Shown piece by piece: positions 5,007-14,382 of a stretch of DNA of 16,235 nt. The stretch lies in assembly GCA_947464215.1 (NCBI GenBank), contig CANHVX010000011.1, forward strand, positions 1 to 16,235. The letters are read 5' to 3'. The position numbers were made by a program, and so were the translations under genes. Below the pieces are notes generated by a model. That model was given only the letters and a program-made list of their open reading frames with translations, searched no databases and had not been told where the DNA came from. Each line of letters opens with the position of its first letter. The first letter of the stretch is position 1. Origin of the DNA: Pseudomonadaceae bacterium (GTDB taxonomy: Bacteria; Pseudomonadota; Alphaproteobacteria; UBA2136; UBA6156).

Positions 5007-7322
5007 ATGTTTGCCCTTGAAACCGAATTTACCCCCACCCCCACCAGCGCCGCCGATGCCCTGCTGCACGGCATGAACACCCAACAAGCCGAGGCCATAC
5101 GCCACACAGAGGGCCCCCTGCTGGTGCTGGCGGGCGCGGGCACCGGCAAAACGGCAGTGCTCACACGGCGTATCGCCTATTTGCTGATGACTCAAAGCGC
5201 CCAACCGCATGAAATTATGGCGGTTACCTTTACCAACAAGGCGGCGAAGGAAATGGCCGAGCGCACCGAGAAACTTATCGGCTTTGCCCCCAGCGGCATG
5301 TGGTTGGGCACCTTCCACAGTTTGGGGGTGCGCATGCTGCGCCAACACGCCGAGCGTGCCGGCCTCAAACCCGGTTTTGCGATTCTTGACTCCGACGACC
5401 AACAGCGCCTCATCGGCCAGCTGGTGAAGGATAGCGGGCTCGACACCACCCAATGGCCGGCGCGGCTGGTCACCAGCCTCATCAACCGCTGGAAAGACCA
5501 CGGCTGGGGCCCCACCACCGTCCCCACCGACGAGCTGGGCAATCTGGGCGCCCGCGGCAGCGCACTCTACGCCGAGTATCAACGCCGCCTGCAAAGCCTG
5601 AACGCGGTCGATTTTGGCGACCTGCTGCTCCGCCCGCTTCAATTGCTTACCCAACACGCCGACCTCGCCGAGCAGTATCAAAACCGCCTCAGATACATTC
5701 TGGTCGATGAATACCAAGACACCAACACGGTGCAGTATAATTACCTGAAAATGCTCGCCGCCAAGCACAAAAACATCTGTGTGGTGGGCGATGACGACCA
5801 AAGCATCTACAGCTGGCGCGGCGCCCAGGTGGCCAACATTTTGCGCTTTGAACACGACTTCGACGGCGCCACCGTCATCCGTCTGGAACAAAACTACCGC
5901 AGCACCGGCCACATTTTGGCAGCTGCCAATGGGGTTATCGGCCACAACCGCCAGCGCCACGGCAAACAGCTGTGGACAGACGCCGGCGATGGCAGCCAGC
6001 TGGAACTCCACCCCCAGCTCGATGACCGCGAGGAAGCCCGTTTTGTGGCCGATGCCGCCGCTCTGCACGTGCGCAGCGGCGGCCGCCATGCCGATGTGGC
6101 CGTGCTGGTTCGCACCGCCGCCCAAACCCGCAGCCTGGAAGAAGCGTTTATGCGCAACGGCCTGCCCTACGTGGTGGTGGGCGGCCTGCGCTTTTACGAG
6201 CGGAAGGAAATCAAGGATGCCTTGGGCTACCTGCGCCTTATTGCCAACCCCGCCGACGATCTCGCGTTCCAACGCATCGTCAACGTGCCCAAGCGCGGCG
6301 TGGGCGAAACCAGTATGGAAAAAATCGAGGCCTTGGCCCGCCAACACGGCATAAGCCAGCTGGTGGCCACGCGGCGCCTTGTCGAATCGGGTGATTTCAC
6401 GGGTAAAATCGGCAACAGTCTGCTTAATCTGCTCGGCCAATTGGAAAACTGGAGCCTCCTGGCCCAAATGCAAACGCCCGACCAACTGGCCGAGCGCATT
6501 CTGGAAGAAAGCGGCTATTTCCAAATGCTGCGCGACGACAAAGCCGCCGATGGCGACACCACCGATAGCAAAGTGCGGCTGGATAACCTGAAGGAGCTGC
6601 TACGCGCCCTCCAAGATTACCCCGACCTACCGAGTTTCCTCGAGCACGCCGCCCTGGTGGCCGATATCGACACCGCGCCCGATGCCGACACGGTGAAAAT
6701 GATGACCATCCACGCCGCCAAGGGGCTCGAGTTTCCTTTGGTGTTTTTGCCCGGCTTTGAAGAAGGGCTGTTCCCCAACCAGCGCGCCTTGAATGAAGAG
6801 GGTAATAAGGGGCTGGAAGAGGAGCGCCGCTTGGCCTATGTGGCCATTACACGGGCACGGAAACGGTGTGTGCTCTCCTACGCCAACGCACGGCGCATGT
6901 GGGGCCAATTTTTGCCCGGCGCACCCAGCCGGTTCATTGCCGAAATCCCACCCGAGCACCTGAAAACGGTGAGTGGCGCCCTGCCCTACCGCAGCCCCTA
7001 TGGCGGCGGCATGGGGGGCTTTGGGGCCCCACGCGCACGGGTCGGCAGCGTGGCCGATGCCCGCAGCACACGCGCCGGCTCCGATTACACCCGCCCCGCC
7101 GAGCCATTGGTGGCCTACAGCACACCGTTAAGCGAGGGCCCACGGGCCAGCCTCAGCAACGCCGCCTGGCAGGTGGGGCAAAGCGTCTTTCATCAAAAAT
7201 TTGGTAATGGCCGTGTCGAAGCTGTCGAAGGCAGCGGCGAGGCCACCAAACTCACCATTACCTTTAAACACGCGGGCACCAAAAAGTTGGTGGCCGCTAT
7301 GGCCAATCTGGAAGTGAAATAA
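5007..7322 (+). CDS. uvrD: UvrD/PcrA-type superfamily 1 DNA helicase
   Basis: This encodes 771 residues. It is a 3'-5' ATP-dependent helicase that removes the cut strand in nucleotide excision repair and the nicked strand in mismatch repair. All helicase motifs are intact: the Q-motif glutamines near 26-27, Walker A AGAGTGKT (42-49), AVTFTNKAAKEMAER, VDEYQDT with Asp234-Glu235, GDDDQSIYSWRGA (Asp262), LEQNYRS, TIHAAKGLEFP near 567-577, and YVAITRARKR with Arg616 and Arg618. Residues about 723-771 (VFHQKFGNGRVEAVEG, ending in a Lys/Leu-rich strand) match the C-terminal tudor-like domain of UvrD/PcrA that contacts RNA polymerase. The 3' region before it is Gly/Pro-rich. ATG 5007 has AAGG eight bases upstream; an upstream in-frame extension has no support. 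prmA begins one base after the stop, so the two are translationally coupled. Confidence 0.97.
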   Translation: MFALETEFTPTPTSAADALLHGMNTQQAEAIRHTEGPLLVLAGAGTGKTAVLTRRIAYLLMTQSAQPHEIMAVTFTNKAAKEMAERTEKLIGFAPSGMWLGTFHSLGVRMLRQHAERAGLKPGFAILDSDDQQRLIGQLVKDSGLDTTQWPARLVTSLINRWKDHGWGPTTVPTDELGNLGARGSALYAEYQRRLQSLNAVDFGDLLLRPLQLLTQHADLAEQYQNRLRYILVDEYQDTNTVQYNYLKMLAAKHKNICVVGDDDQSIYSWRGAQVANILRFEHDFDGATVIRLEQNYRSTGHILAAANGVIGHNRQRHGKQLWTDAGDGSQLELHPQLDDREEARFVADAAALHVRSGGRHADVAVLVRTAAQTRSLEEAFMRNGLPYVVVGGLRFYERKEIKDALGYLRLIANPADDLAFQRIVNVPKRGVGETSMEKIEALARQHGISQLVATRRLVESGDFTGKIGNSLLNLLGQLENWSLLAQMQTPDQLAERILEESGYFQMLRDDKAADGDTTDSKVRLDNLKELLRALQDYPDLPSFLEHAALVADIDTAPDADTVKMMTIHAAKGLEFPLVFLPGFEEGLFPNQRALNEEGNKGLEEERRLAYVAITRARKRCVLSYANARRMWGQFLPGAPSRFIAEIPPEHLKTVSGALPYRSPYGGGMGGFGAPRARVGSVADARSTRAGSDYTRPAEPLVAYSTPLSEGPRASLSNAAWQVGQSVFHQKFGNGRVEAVEGSGEATKLTITFKHAGTKKLVAAMANLEVK

Positions 7323-7323
7323 C

Positions 7324-8157
7324 ATGATCACCACCACCTTTACTGCCGCCAAAACGCTGGCCGATGGCCTGTTGGCCCTTACCGAAACCCACCCCACCAT
7401 CAGCCTCGATGTAGGCGAAAACACCGCCGACGACACCACCTTTCGCTACAGCCTGTTTTTGCCAGAAGATCTGAAGCCCATCGTGGTCGGCATGCTGGCC
7501 GAACACGGGGTAAACCTGCTGGGGTTTTCGGTGGTCGATGAATCGGTCGACTACGTCGCTCTCACGCGGGAAAGCTTCCCACCTCTCATCATCGGCCCCT
7601 ATTTTATTGCCCGCAATGGCGAAGCGGCGCCAGCGGGCCTTATCGGCCTGCACGTCTCGCCCAACCGCGCCTTTGGCAGCGGCGAGCACGCCACCACCAC
7701 CGGCTGCCTGTTGGCGTATGAGCATCTGCGGGAAGCAGGCTTCCAAACCTCCTCGGTGCTCGATTTTGGCTGCGGCTCCGGCATCTTGGCACTGGCCACC
7801 GCCAAACGCGAAAACCTTCCTGCACTGTGTATCGATAACGACCCCCCCAGCGTCGACATCTGCCACGAGAACGCGGTGGAAAATGGGGTCGAGCAGCTGC
7901 TCACCTGCCGCGTAGGCGAAACACCGCCCGCCGGGCAACAGTTTTCACTGGTGTTTGCCAACATTTTGCTGCACCCGCTGCTGGAATTGGCCGAGCCACT
8001 GGTGGCCTGCCTGCAGCCCGGCGGGGCCCTGGTGCTTTCGGGCTTCACCACCGAACAAGCGCCCGAGATCGAAACCCGTTATCAGGCGCTGGGTTTGCGC
8101 CACACCTGGCGGCACGATCACGCCGGTTGGGTGGCGCAAATCTGGCAACACGCTTAA
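7324..8157 (+). CDS. prmA: Ribosomal protein L11 methyltransferase
   Basis: This encodes 277 residues. PrmA uses S-adenosylmethionine to methylate L11 in the cytoplasm. The family signature AFGSGEHATT is at 116-125. The SAM-binding loop VLDFGCGSGILA is at 145-156, with the acidic ribose-binding position in CIDNDP (Asp171). The ANIL catalytic-loop segment is at 212-215, and QPGGALVLSGF is at 231-241. The N-terminal 90 residues form the shorter substrate-recognition domain. The start lies one base beyond the uvrD stop, with GGAAG about nine bases upstream inside uvrD, so expression depends on uvrD translation. The family's usual length is about 290, so it is complete. The uvrD-prmA-M24 peptidase order reads as one operon. 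Confidence 0.95.
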   Translation: MITTTFTAAKTLADGLLALTETHPTISLDVGENTADDTTFRYSLFLPEDLKPIVVGMLAEHGVNLLGFSVVDESVDYVALTRESFPPLIIGPYFIARNGEAAPAGLIGLHVSPNRAFGSGEHATTTGCLLAYEHLREAGFQTSSVLDFGCGSGILALATAKRENLPALCIDNDPPSVDICHENAVENGVEQLLTCRVGETPPAGQQFSLVFANILLHPLLELAEPLVACLQPGGALVLSGFTTEQAPEIETRYQALGLRHTWRHDHAGWVAQIWQHA

Positions 8158-8177
8158 AGAACGGTTAAGGTTGGGGC

Positions 8178-9353
8178 ATGCCACGCCAAGCCCCTCCCCT
8201 CCCCACCGCCCTTGTGCTGTATGAAAACGGGCCCGACTGGCGCTACGCCACGGGCACGCCCATCGCCGACCCTGCCCTGTGCTACATCTCGCCCAAGGGT
8301 AAAACGCACATCGTGGTGAGCGAGCTGGAAATCGAGCTCATGCGCCACGAGGCCACGCGGGCCGACCGTATCCACAGCTTTGCCGATATCCGCAAAAAAA
8401 TGAACGGCACAACGTTGTCCGTGGCCGCGATGGTCGAGGTGCTTATGGGCCTGGAAAAAACACCGCCCGCCCGCATCGTGGTGCCACGCCATTTCCCCGC
8501 GGGGCTCATGGAAAAACTGCGCGAGGCCAAATTGCCTGTGATGGTGGCCGAAACCGAACTGGTCTTTCCTGCCCGCGCGCTAAAAACGGAAGCTGAAATC
8601 AAACACCTGCGCGCCGCCCAGGCGCTGAACGAGCACGCCATGGAATGCGCCTTCGCCATTCTGCGCGCGGCCGATATCCGCCGTGATAAAACACTGGTCT
8701 GGAACGGTGCGCCGCTGACCAGCGAAATCCTGCGCGCCGAGATGAACATGTTTTTGGTGCGCCACGGCGCCACCGAATTCCACGGCGGCCCCATTATCGC
8801 CGGCGGCAGCCAGGCCACCATGCCGCACCATCGGGGCAGCGGGCCGCTTAAGGCCGGCGAACTTATCATTATCGATACCTTCCCCCGCCACCCCAATGGC
8901 TACTGGGGAGACCTCACGCGCACGGTCATCAAGGGCCAACCCAGCGCATGGCAGAAGGAAATCTATTACACGGTGCTCGAAGCCCAAAAACTTGCCCTCA
9001 GCCTCATCAAGCCGGGCGTGAATGGCGCCGATGTGCACGAGGCCGTCGCCACCTTTTTCACACGGGCGGGCTTCCCCACTGGCACGCATCAAGGGCAGCC
9101 CTATGGCTATTTCCATGGCACCGGCCACGGCGTGGGGCTAGACCTGCACGATCCCGGCCCGCGCACACTCAGCAGCGTGCCGTGCACCTTGCAAGCGGGG
9201 ATGGTCACCAGCGTCGAGCCGGGGTTGTATTACCCCCAGGGCGTCCAGAAGGCGGGTTTTGGTGGCGTGCGGATAGAAGACGTGGTAACAGTCACCACAT
9301 CAGGGGTCAAAAACCTCACCAAACGGGGCAAAACCCAGTGGATTCTCGACTGA
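8178..9353 (+). CDS. M24-family Xaa-Pro aminopeptidase-like metallopeptidase
   Basis: This encodes 391 residues. M24 'pita-bread' enzymes cut N-terminal residues preceding proline using two metal ions. All five metal ligands are present: Asp233 (IIDTFP), Asp245 (WGDLTRT), His317 (HGTGHGVGL), Glu347 (SVEPGLY) and Glu367 (RIEDVV). His313 and neighbouring residues also fit the active site. Residues 1-130 form a creatinase-type N-terminal domain that is shorter than in E. coli PepP. There is no signal peptide, so it is cytoplasmic. ATG 8178 follows AAGG at seven bases, 20 bases after prmA, in the same operon. Whether it is a true proline aminopeptidase or a dipeptidase (PepQ-like) cannot be told from sequence alone. 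No terminator is visible before the groESL promoter. Confidence 0.9.
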   Translation: MPRQAPPLPTALVLYENGPDWRYATGTPIADPALCYISPKGKTHIVVSELEIELMRHEATRADRIHSFADIRKKMNGTTLSVAAMVEVLMGLEKTPPARIVVPRHFPAGLMEKLREAKLPVMVAETELVFPARALKTEAEIKHLRAAQALNEHAMECAFAILRAADIRRDKTLVWNGAPLTSEILRAEMNMFLVRHGATEFHGGPIIAGGSQATMPHHRGSGPLKAGELIIIDTFPRHPNGYWGDLTRTVIKGQPSAWQKEIYYTVLEAQKLALSLIKPGVNGADVHEAVATFFTRAGFPTGTHQGQPYGYFHGTGHGVGLDLHDPGPRTLSSVPCTLQAGMVTSVEPGLYYPQGVQKAGFGGVRIEDVVTVTTSGVKNLTKRGKTQWILD

Positions 9354-9380
9354 CCCACGGCAAATCAACGCATTAAATTT

Positions 9381-9407
9381 CTTGCACTCTCATGCCGAGA
9401 GTGCTAT
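9381..9407 (+). promoter_or_regulatory. CIRCE operator (HrcA binding site) inside the groESL promoter
   Basis: TTGCACTC (9382-9389), nine bases, then GAGTGCTA (9399-9406) matches the CIRCE consensus TTAGCACTC-N9-GAGTGCTAA, with two mismatches in the left arm and one in the right. It overlaps a candidate promoter: CTTG at 9381-9384 and CTATTT at 9404-9409, close to the alphaproteobacterial heat-shock (RpoH) pattern. HrcA binding would block the polymerase site directly. This implies that hrcA is encoded elsewhere in the genome. Confidence 0.9.
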
Positions 9408-9420
9408 TTCTCGTTCCGTT

Positions 9421-9444
9421 GCAGCAACCCTTTGGGTTGGCTGC
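9421..9444 (+). promoter_or_regulatory. Hairpin in the groESL 5' leader
   Basis: GCAGCAACC pairs with GGTTGGCTGC with one bulged base and a small loop, about 33 bases before the groES start. It might protect the mRNA 5' end or affect heat-dependent translation. There is no T-run, so it is not a terminator. Confidence 0.5.
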
Positions 9445-9476
9445 CCGAGTAGGAAACCAAGAAAGGAAACCGACCC

Positions 9477-9782
9477 ATGGCCAATCTCGCCGACAAAATT
9501 CGCCCCCTGAACGACCGTCTCGTGGTCAAGCGCCTCGAGGCCGAAGAAAAAACCAGCAGCGGCATCATCATCCCCGATACCGCGAAGGATAAGCCCCAAC
9601 AAGGCGAAGTGCTCGCCGTAGGCCCCGGTAAATGGAACGAAGATGGCGAAGAACGCGTCGCCATGGACGTCAAGGTGGGCGACAAAATCCTGTTCGGCAA
9701 ATGGGGTGCCCAAGAGGTGCGTATCGATGGCCAGGAAGTGCTGGTCATGAAGGAAGACGACGTCATCGCCATTCTGAAATAA
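9477..9782 (+). CDS. groES: Co-chaperonin GroES
   Basis: This encodes 101 residues. GroES is the heptameric lid that closes the GroEL folding chamber in an ATP-dependent cycle. The family text is clear: IRPLNDRLVVKRLEAEEKT, then the mobile loop with SGIIIPDTAKDKPQQGEV, AVGPGKW, VKVGDKILFGKWGAQEV and VLVMKEDDVIAIL. Length is near the usual 95-100; the N-terminus MANLADK is a few residues longer than in E. coli. ATG 9477 has AAAGGA about nine bases upstream. groEL begins 30 bases after the stop, and both are governed by the CIRCE promoter. Confidence 0.98.
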   Translation: MANLADKIRPLNDRLVVKRLEAEEKTSSGIIIPDTAKDKPQQGEVLAVGPGKWNEDGEERVAMDVKVGDKILFGKWGAQEVRIDGQEVLVMKEDDVIAILK

Positions 9783-9812
9783 CCGTTTAAATTGCCAATA
9801 AGGAGAACAGAC

Positions 9813-11453
<1,641 letters not shown>

Positions 11454-11467
11454 ATTCAGCCTCTCCC

Positions 11468-11493
11468 AAAACGGGCGCCTCGGCGCCCGTTTT
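11468..11493 (+). terminator. Rho-independent terminator of groESL
   Basis: The stem ACGGGCGCC / GGCGCCCGT with a very small loop is flanked by AAA and TTT, so it extends to 12 pairs, and is followed by TTTC. It lies 15 bases after the groEL stop. Confidence 0.92.
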
Positions 11494-11497
11494 CATG

Positions 11498-11533
11498 TTG
11501 ACAGCCCCCCCTCTTAGCCCAACCATAGAGGGG
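11498..11533 (+). promoter_or_regulatory. Candidate promoter -35 and leader hairpin before the gene at 11558
   Basis: A perfect TTGACA is at 11498-11503, directly after the groESL terminator. Near 17-20 bases downstream only weak -10 candidates (ACCATA, CATAGA) are seen. CCCCTCT (11508-11514) and AGAGGGG (11527-11533) form an inverted repeat in the same stretch. It could be an operator or, if transcribed, a 5' hairpin. Confidence 0.35.
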
Positions 11534-11557
11534 CTCTCATAACCCGAGGGGAACCAC

Positions 11558-11947
11558 ATGACCATTTCTATCGACATCCCGCATGCCGAACCCGCGGCCG
11601 TCAAAGATGTTCTCGATTGGATCGAACTCCAATCCAGAAACCTCCGCACACTGCTTGGCCGCATGAAAATGCTCAGCAAAATGGATACGGCCACCGATGT
11701 TGTCATCACGCAAGAAGGCCGCTGGGTAGAGTATATAACACTCAGCGTGGTCACCATCAGCCCGCGTTTTATCTTGCTGCAAGATCAATTCCAGCGCGAG
11801 AGCATGGAGCTCTCCATCATCGCCAAGTTTGGTGTGCGTGCACCAAGCCCGCAGTTCATGGCGTTGCCCTCAGAAGGCGTGCTGGCTTTGCCGGTAGGGC
11901 AGCTGAACCGTGTCCATACCGATGTCTATTTGAAGCAGCTTCACTAA
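11558..11947 (+). CDS. Hypothetical protein, 129 residues
   Basis: No family is recognised. The protein is soluble-looking, with no signal peptide or membrane segment and no cysteine. An N-terminal helical stretch (PAAVKDVLDWIELQSRNLRT, then LLGRMKML) is followed by alternating strands (WVEYITLSVVTISPRFILL). The ATG at 11558 is preceded at seven bases by GAGGGGA, a strong ribosome site, and the gene is bounded by the groESL terminator on the left and a hairpin on the right, which support it as a real single-gene unit. The codon pattern resembles its neighbours. A link to chaperonin function is not implied by position, since the terminator separates them. Confidence 0.75.
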   Translation: MTISIDIPHAEPAAVKDVLDWIELQSRNLRTLLGRMKMLSKMDTATDVVITQEGRWVEYITLSVVTISPRFILLQDQFQRESMELSIIAKFGVRAPSPQFMALPSEGVLALPVGQLNRVHTDVYLKQLH

Positions 11948-11965
11948 CCAAACCGAAACTTGGCA

Positions 11966-11985
11966 CCCCCTTGGCAACAAGGGGG
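11966..11985. terminator. Convergent hairpin terminator
   Basis: CCCCCTTG / CAAGGGGG with loop GCAA lies between the stop of the plus gene (11947) and the stop of the minus L,D-transpeptidase gene (11995). The T-run is weak on both strands (GCTTTT follows about eight bases later on plus), so termination may be partial. It is the only stem that could serve both convergent units. Confidence 0.7.
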
Positions 11986-11994
11986 CGTCAGCTT

Positions 11995-12540
11995 TTAGCC
12001 CTGCACAATCTCAATCTCATTCACACCGCGCCCCAGCATCTCCACCAAATGGCCCTTGCGGAACGCCACACACCCGGATGTGTGCAAGGCATGGTCATCC
12101 CAGACATGCACAAAAATGGCGCTGCCGCGTCCAGGTGTTGCGGGGCTGTTGTGGTCCAGCACCAACAGATAATCATACGAGGCATCCTCGCGCCACAAAC
12201 GCTCATGGCTGGCGGGGAACCCCACCGGCACAAACTGGTTATAGAGGGGGTTATGGGCGGCGTCGCACCAGCCCATGTTGGGGGCCATGGGTATCCAAAC
12301 CAGGTGCCGCCCGGGCACGGTAGTGTCGGTGGGGTTGGCCAGTGGGTCTGGCACGCGGTCGGCCCGATATATCCCATACATCATGCGGTAAACCCCGGTG
12401 GGCGTGCAGCCATCGCTCTCGCGCTTTTTGTCGGCCGGCGTCACACCGTTGCGCCCCACCAGAACCCGCACCCGCCACGGGCCCAGTTCCGCTAACGCAT
12501 CAGGCAACCCCGGCTTGCCGATAACCCGAACACGCGCCAC
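11995..12540 (-). CDS. L,D-transpeptidase (YkuD catalytic domain)
   Basis: This encodes 181 residues. L,D-transpeptidases make 3-3 peptidoglycan cross-links or attach proteins to the wall through a catalytic cysteine. The signature HVWDDHALHTSGCVAF is present, with His145 and Cys157 in the H...(S/T)xGC arrangement. KRESDGCTPTGVY near 39-51 matches the N-terminal part of the same domain. No signal peptide or membrane segment is seen, although the enzyme should work in the periplasm, as in other short members of this family. The GTG start lies 14 bases after the secretin stop, and the TAG stop forms part of the TAGGAG ribosome site. It is the third gene of the minus-strand operon, which ends at the convergent hairpin. 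Local wall remodelling around the secretin is a plausible but unproven role. Confidence 0.88.
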   Translation of the reverse strand: MARVRVIGKPGLPDALAELGPWRVRVLVGRNGVTPADKKRESDGCTPTGVYRMMYGIYRADRVPDPLANPTDTTVPGRHLVWIPMAPNMGWCDAAHNPLYNQFVPVGFPASHERLWREDASYDYLLVLDHNSPATPGRGSAIFVHVWDDHALHTSGCVAFRKGHLVEMLGRGVNEIEIVQG

Positions 12541-12554
12541 GCCCCTGCTCTCTC

Positions 12555-14369
12555 CTACGAACGCGAGACTTTGAGCAGCACCAGGAATTCTGTATCCTGC
12601 CCGCGGTTCTTGGCACGTTGGAAGATTTCGCCAAGTCCGGGTATCTGGCGCAACGCTGGTTCATATTCGTTGTTCACGGTGGTGTTGTTTTCAATCAACC
12701 CGCCAATGGCATAGATACGGCCATATTCCAGCACCATATCCTGGTCGATAAGGTTGTTCGCCAGCTCCGGCACACTGTTCACCACCGGGGTCGAGTTTCC
12801 AATCGCGGTGCGGATAGATGTTTCCCCGGCCTTAGTGGCAAGGCTGAGGCGGAAGCGTAGCTGCACGTTGTTTTTGCCAATGAAGGGCAGCACCGACATC
12901 ACCGTTCCGCTGTTCTTGAACTTGGCACGGTCTTGGCGGCTACCAATCACCACATCACCGGTGCTGGTCGTGTTTTGGTTTACTTCCGTTTCGGCGTAGC
13001 CCAGCTGGCGGGTAACGGCCACGCGGGAAATCTGGTTGTTACGCGCCACCAAGTTGGGGCTCGAGATGGTGTAAACGTCACCGATGGAAGACAGCGACTG
13101 CATCACCAACGCCATGTCACCCGCCTTGCTGGCCAGGGTGAAGAAGCCGCCCTGCACGGTGCTGTTGGCGGCGCTCATCAGGCCGGTGCGGGCGTCGGCA
13201 AAGAAGCCCAGGCGGTTGAGGGCACTGCCGGTCAATTCACGGCCATTCACTTGAATGTCGGCACCGCGCGTGGTGGTTTTGTCCTTAATAAGGGCCACAA
13301 TACGGGCTTCCACCACCACTTGGCGGTGCACACTGGCCTGCACTTGTTCTAAGTATTCTTCAATTTGGCGGTGGCCTTCCGGGCTGGCACGCACCGTAAT
13401 CAAGCCCGCGCTTTCGGTAATACGGAACCAGGGGTTGGCATTATCATCGGGCGCTGTGTGGTCGGTGCTTTCAGGGGTTGTCACATCGGCAACGGCACCG
13501 GCAACCACGGTGGCACTTTGGGCAACCAGAGGGAAGAGCCCGGTGTCAGTGGTGGCTTTGCCATCTTCACCCAATTGCTCGGGCGGGGGCAGCAAGCCGG
13601 TGGCGGCAAGGTTGGTGGCCGAGATAGTATTGCCAGTCAAAAGCTCGCCATTGGCGGCCACACCGGTGGCGCGCAACGTGCGGTCCGAGACATTACTGTC
13701 GCCCACTTTAATCAGCTCGCCCATGGTGTCGCGCACTTGGTTCCAGAGGGTATCCGAGTAATCCGTGTCCAGCTCGGCGCCACTGCCTTGGGTGCTGGTG
13801 CCGGCCGCCAGTTCGGGGTTGAGCTCGGCTTTAGAAATCAAGCTGCCCTTGCGGTTGCTCTGGCTGACTTCCAAAATATAGTTCCGCACGGGGTAGCGGG
13901 TGATATACCAAATCCCGTTCACATAGTTATAGTGGTAGCCGGCTTTGCCCAGCACCAGGTCCAGCATTTCCTGGAAGTTGGCGCCGCTGTGCACCACGGT
14001 CACACTTTTGCTGCGCAAGCCTTGGGGCAGAACGACACTTTCCCCGGCGGCATTGGCCAGTTCCAGCACCACACTTTCCAGGTCGCGTCCTATGTAGGCC
14101 ACATCAAAGGGCGGCAGGTCGGGCTTTTTCAGGTGGATGACATCTTTTACCCGCACACTGCTTCCCATCTGCACGCGCTGCATGTGGAAGATTCCCTCTT
14201 TCAGGGCTGAAGGGGGCTTGATAATCGTGCGCGCATCCTGCAATTCCCGCTCGGTGGGCGGCTGCACTTCATCGTTGTAAATCGCCGAGCACGCCGCAAG
14301 AGTCGCACCAACCATAAGGGCCATAATGGCTCGTCCAGCCATGGGGTAAACAAAGCCAATCACACGCAT
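12555..14369 (-). CDS. Type IVb-pilus-like lipoprotein secretin (PilN/MshL type)
   Basis: This encodes 604 residues. Secretins form the outer-membrane channel of type IV pili and type II/III secretion. The signal peptide ends in the lipobox LAAC with Cys27. Residues 86-165 form an N0/STN-like domain (DLESVVLELANAAGESVVLP, then YVNGIWYI). Residues 170-310 are a long polar, partly low-complexity linker. Residues 316-365 carry an N-domain (LITVRASPEGHRQIEEYLEQ, then VVVEARIVAL). The rest is the secretin barrel, with VPELANNLIDQD, YGRIYAIGGLI and IPGLGEIFQ near the end and LVLLKVSRS as the last strand. ATG 14369 is chosen because AGGAAGG lies eight bases upstream; an in-frame GTG at 14375 overlaps that site. 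The gene lies between a TcpQ-like gene and an L,D-transpeptidase. PilN/MshL assignment is moderate; secretin is sure. Confidence 0.92.
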   Translation of the reverse strand: MRVIGFVYPMAGRAIMALMVGATLAACSAIYNDEVQPPTERELQDARTIIKPPSALKEGIFHMQRVQMGSSVRVKDVIHLKKPDLPPFDVAYIGRDLESVVLELANAAGESVVLPQGLRSKSVTVVHSGANFQEMLDLVLGKAGYHYNYVNGIWYITRYPVRNYILEVSQSNRKGSLISKAELNPELAAGTSTQGSGAELDTDYSDTLWNQVRDTMGELIKVGDSNVSDRTLRATGVAANGELLTGNTISATNLAATGLLPPPEQLGEDGKATTDTGLFPLVAQSATVVAGAVADVTTPESTDHTAPDDNANPWFRITESAGLITVRASPEGHRQIEEYLEQVQASVHRQVVVEARIVALIKDKTTTRGADIQVNGRELTGSALNRLGFFADARTGLMSAANSTVQGGFFTLASKAGDMALVMQSLSSIGDVYTISSPNLVARNNQISRVAVTRQLGYAETEVNQNTTSTGDVVIGSRQDRAKFKNSGTVMSVLPFIGKNNVQLRFRLSLATKAGETSIRTAIGNSTPVVNSVPELANNLIDQDMVLEYGRIYAIGGLIENNTTVNNEYEPALRQIPGLGEIFQRAKNRGQDTEFLVLLKVSRS

Positions 14370-14382
14370 GGGCACAGCCTTC

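Noticed and set aside
4869..6524. A 551-codon open frame on the minus strand opposite uvrD
   Set aside because: It lies antisense to an intact helicase with every motif present and reads as low-complexity Ala/Gly/His/Val text without domains. It is a frame shadow of GC-rich codons.
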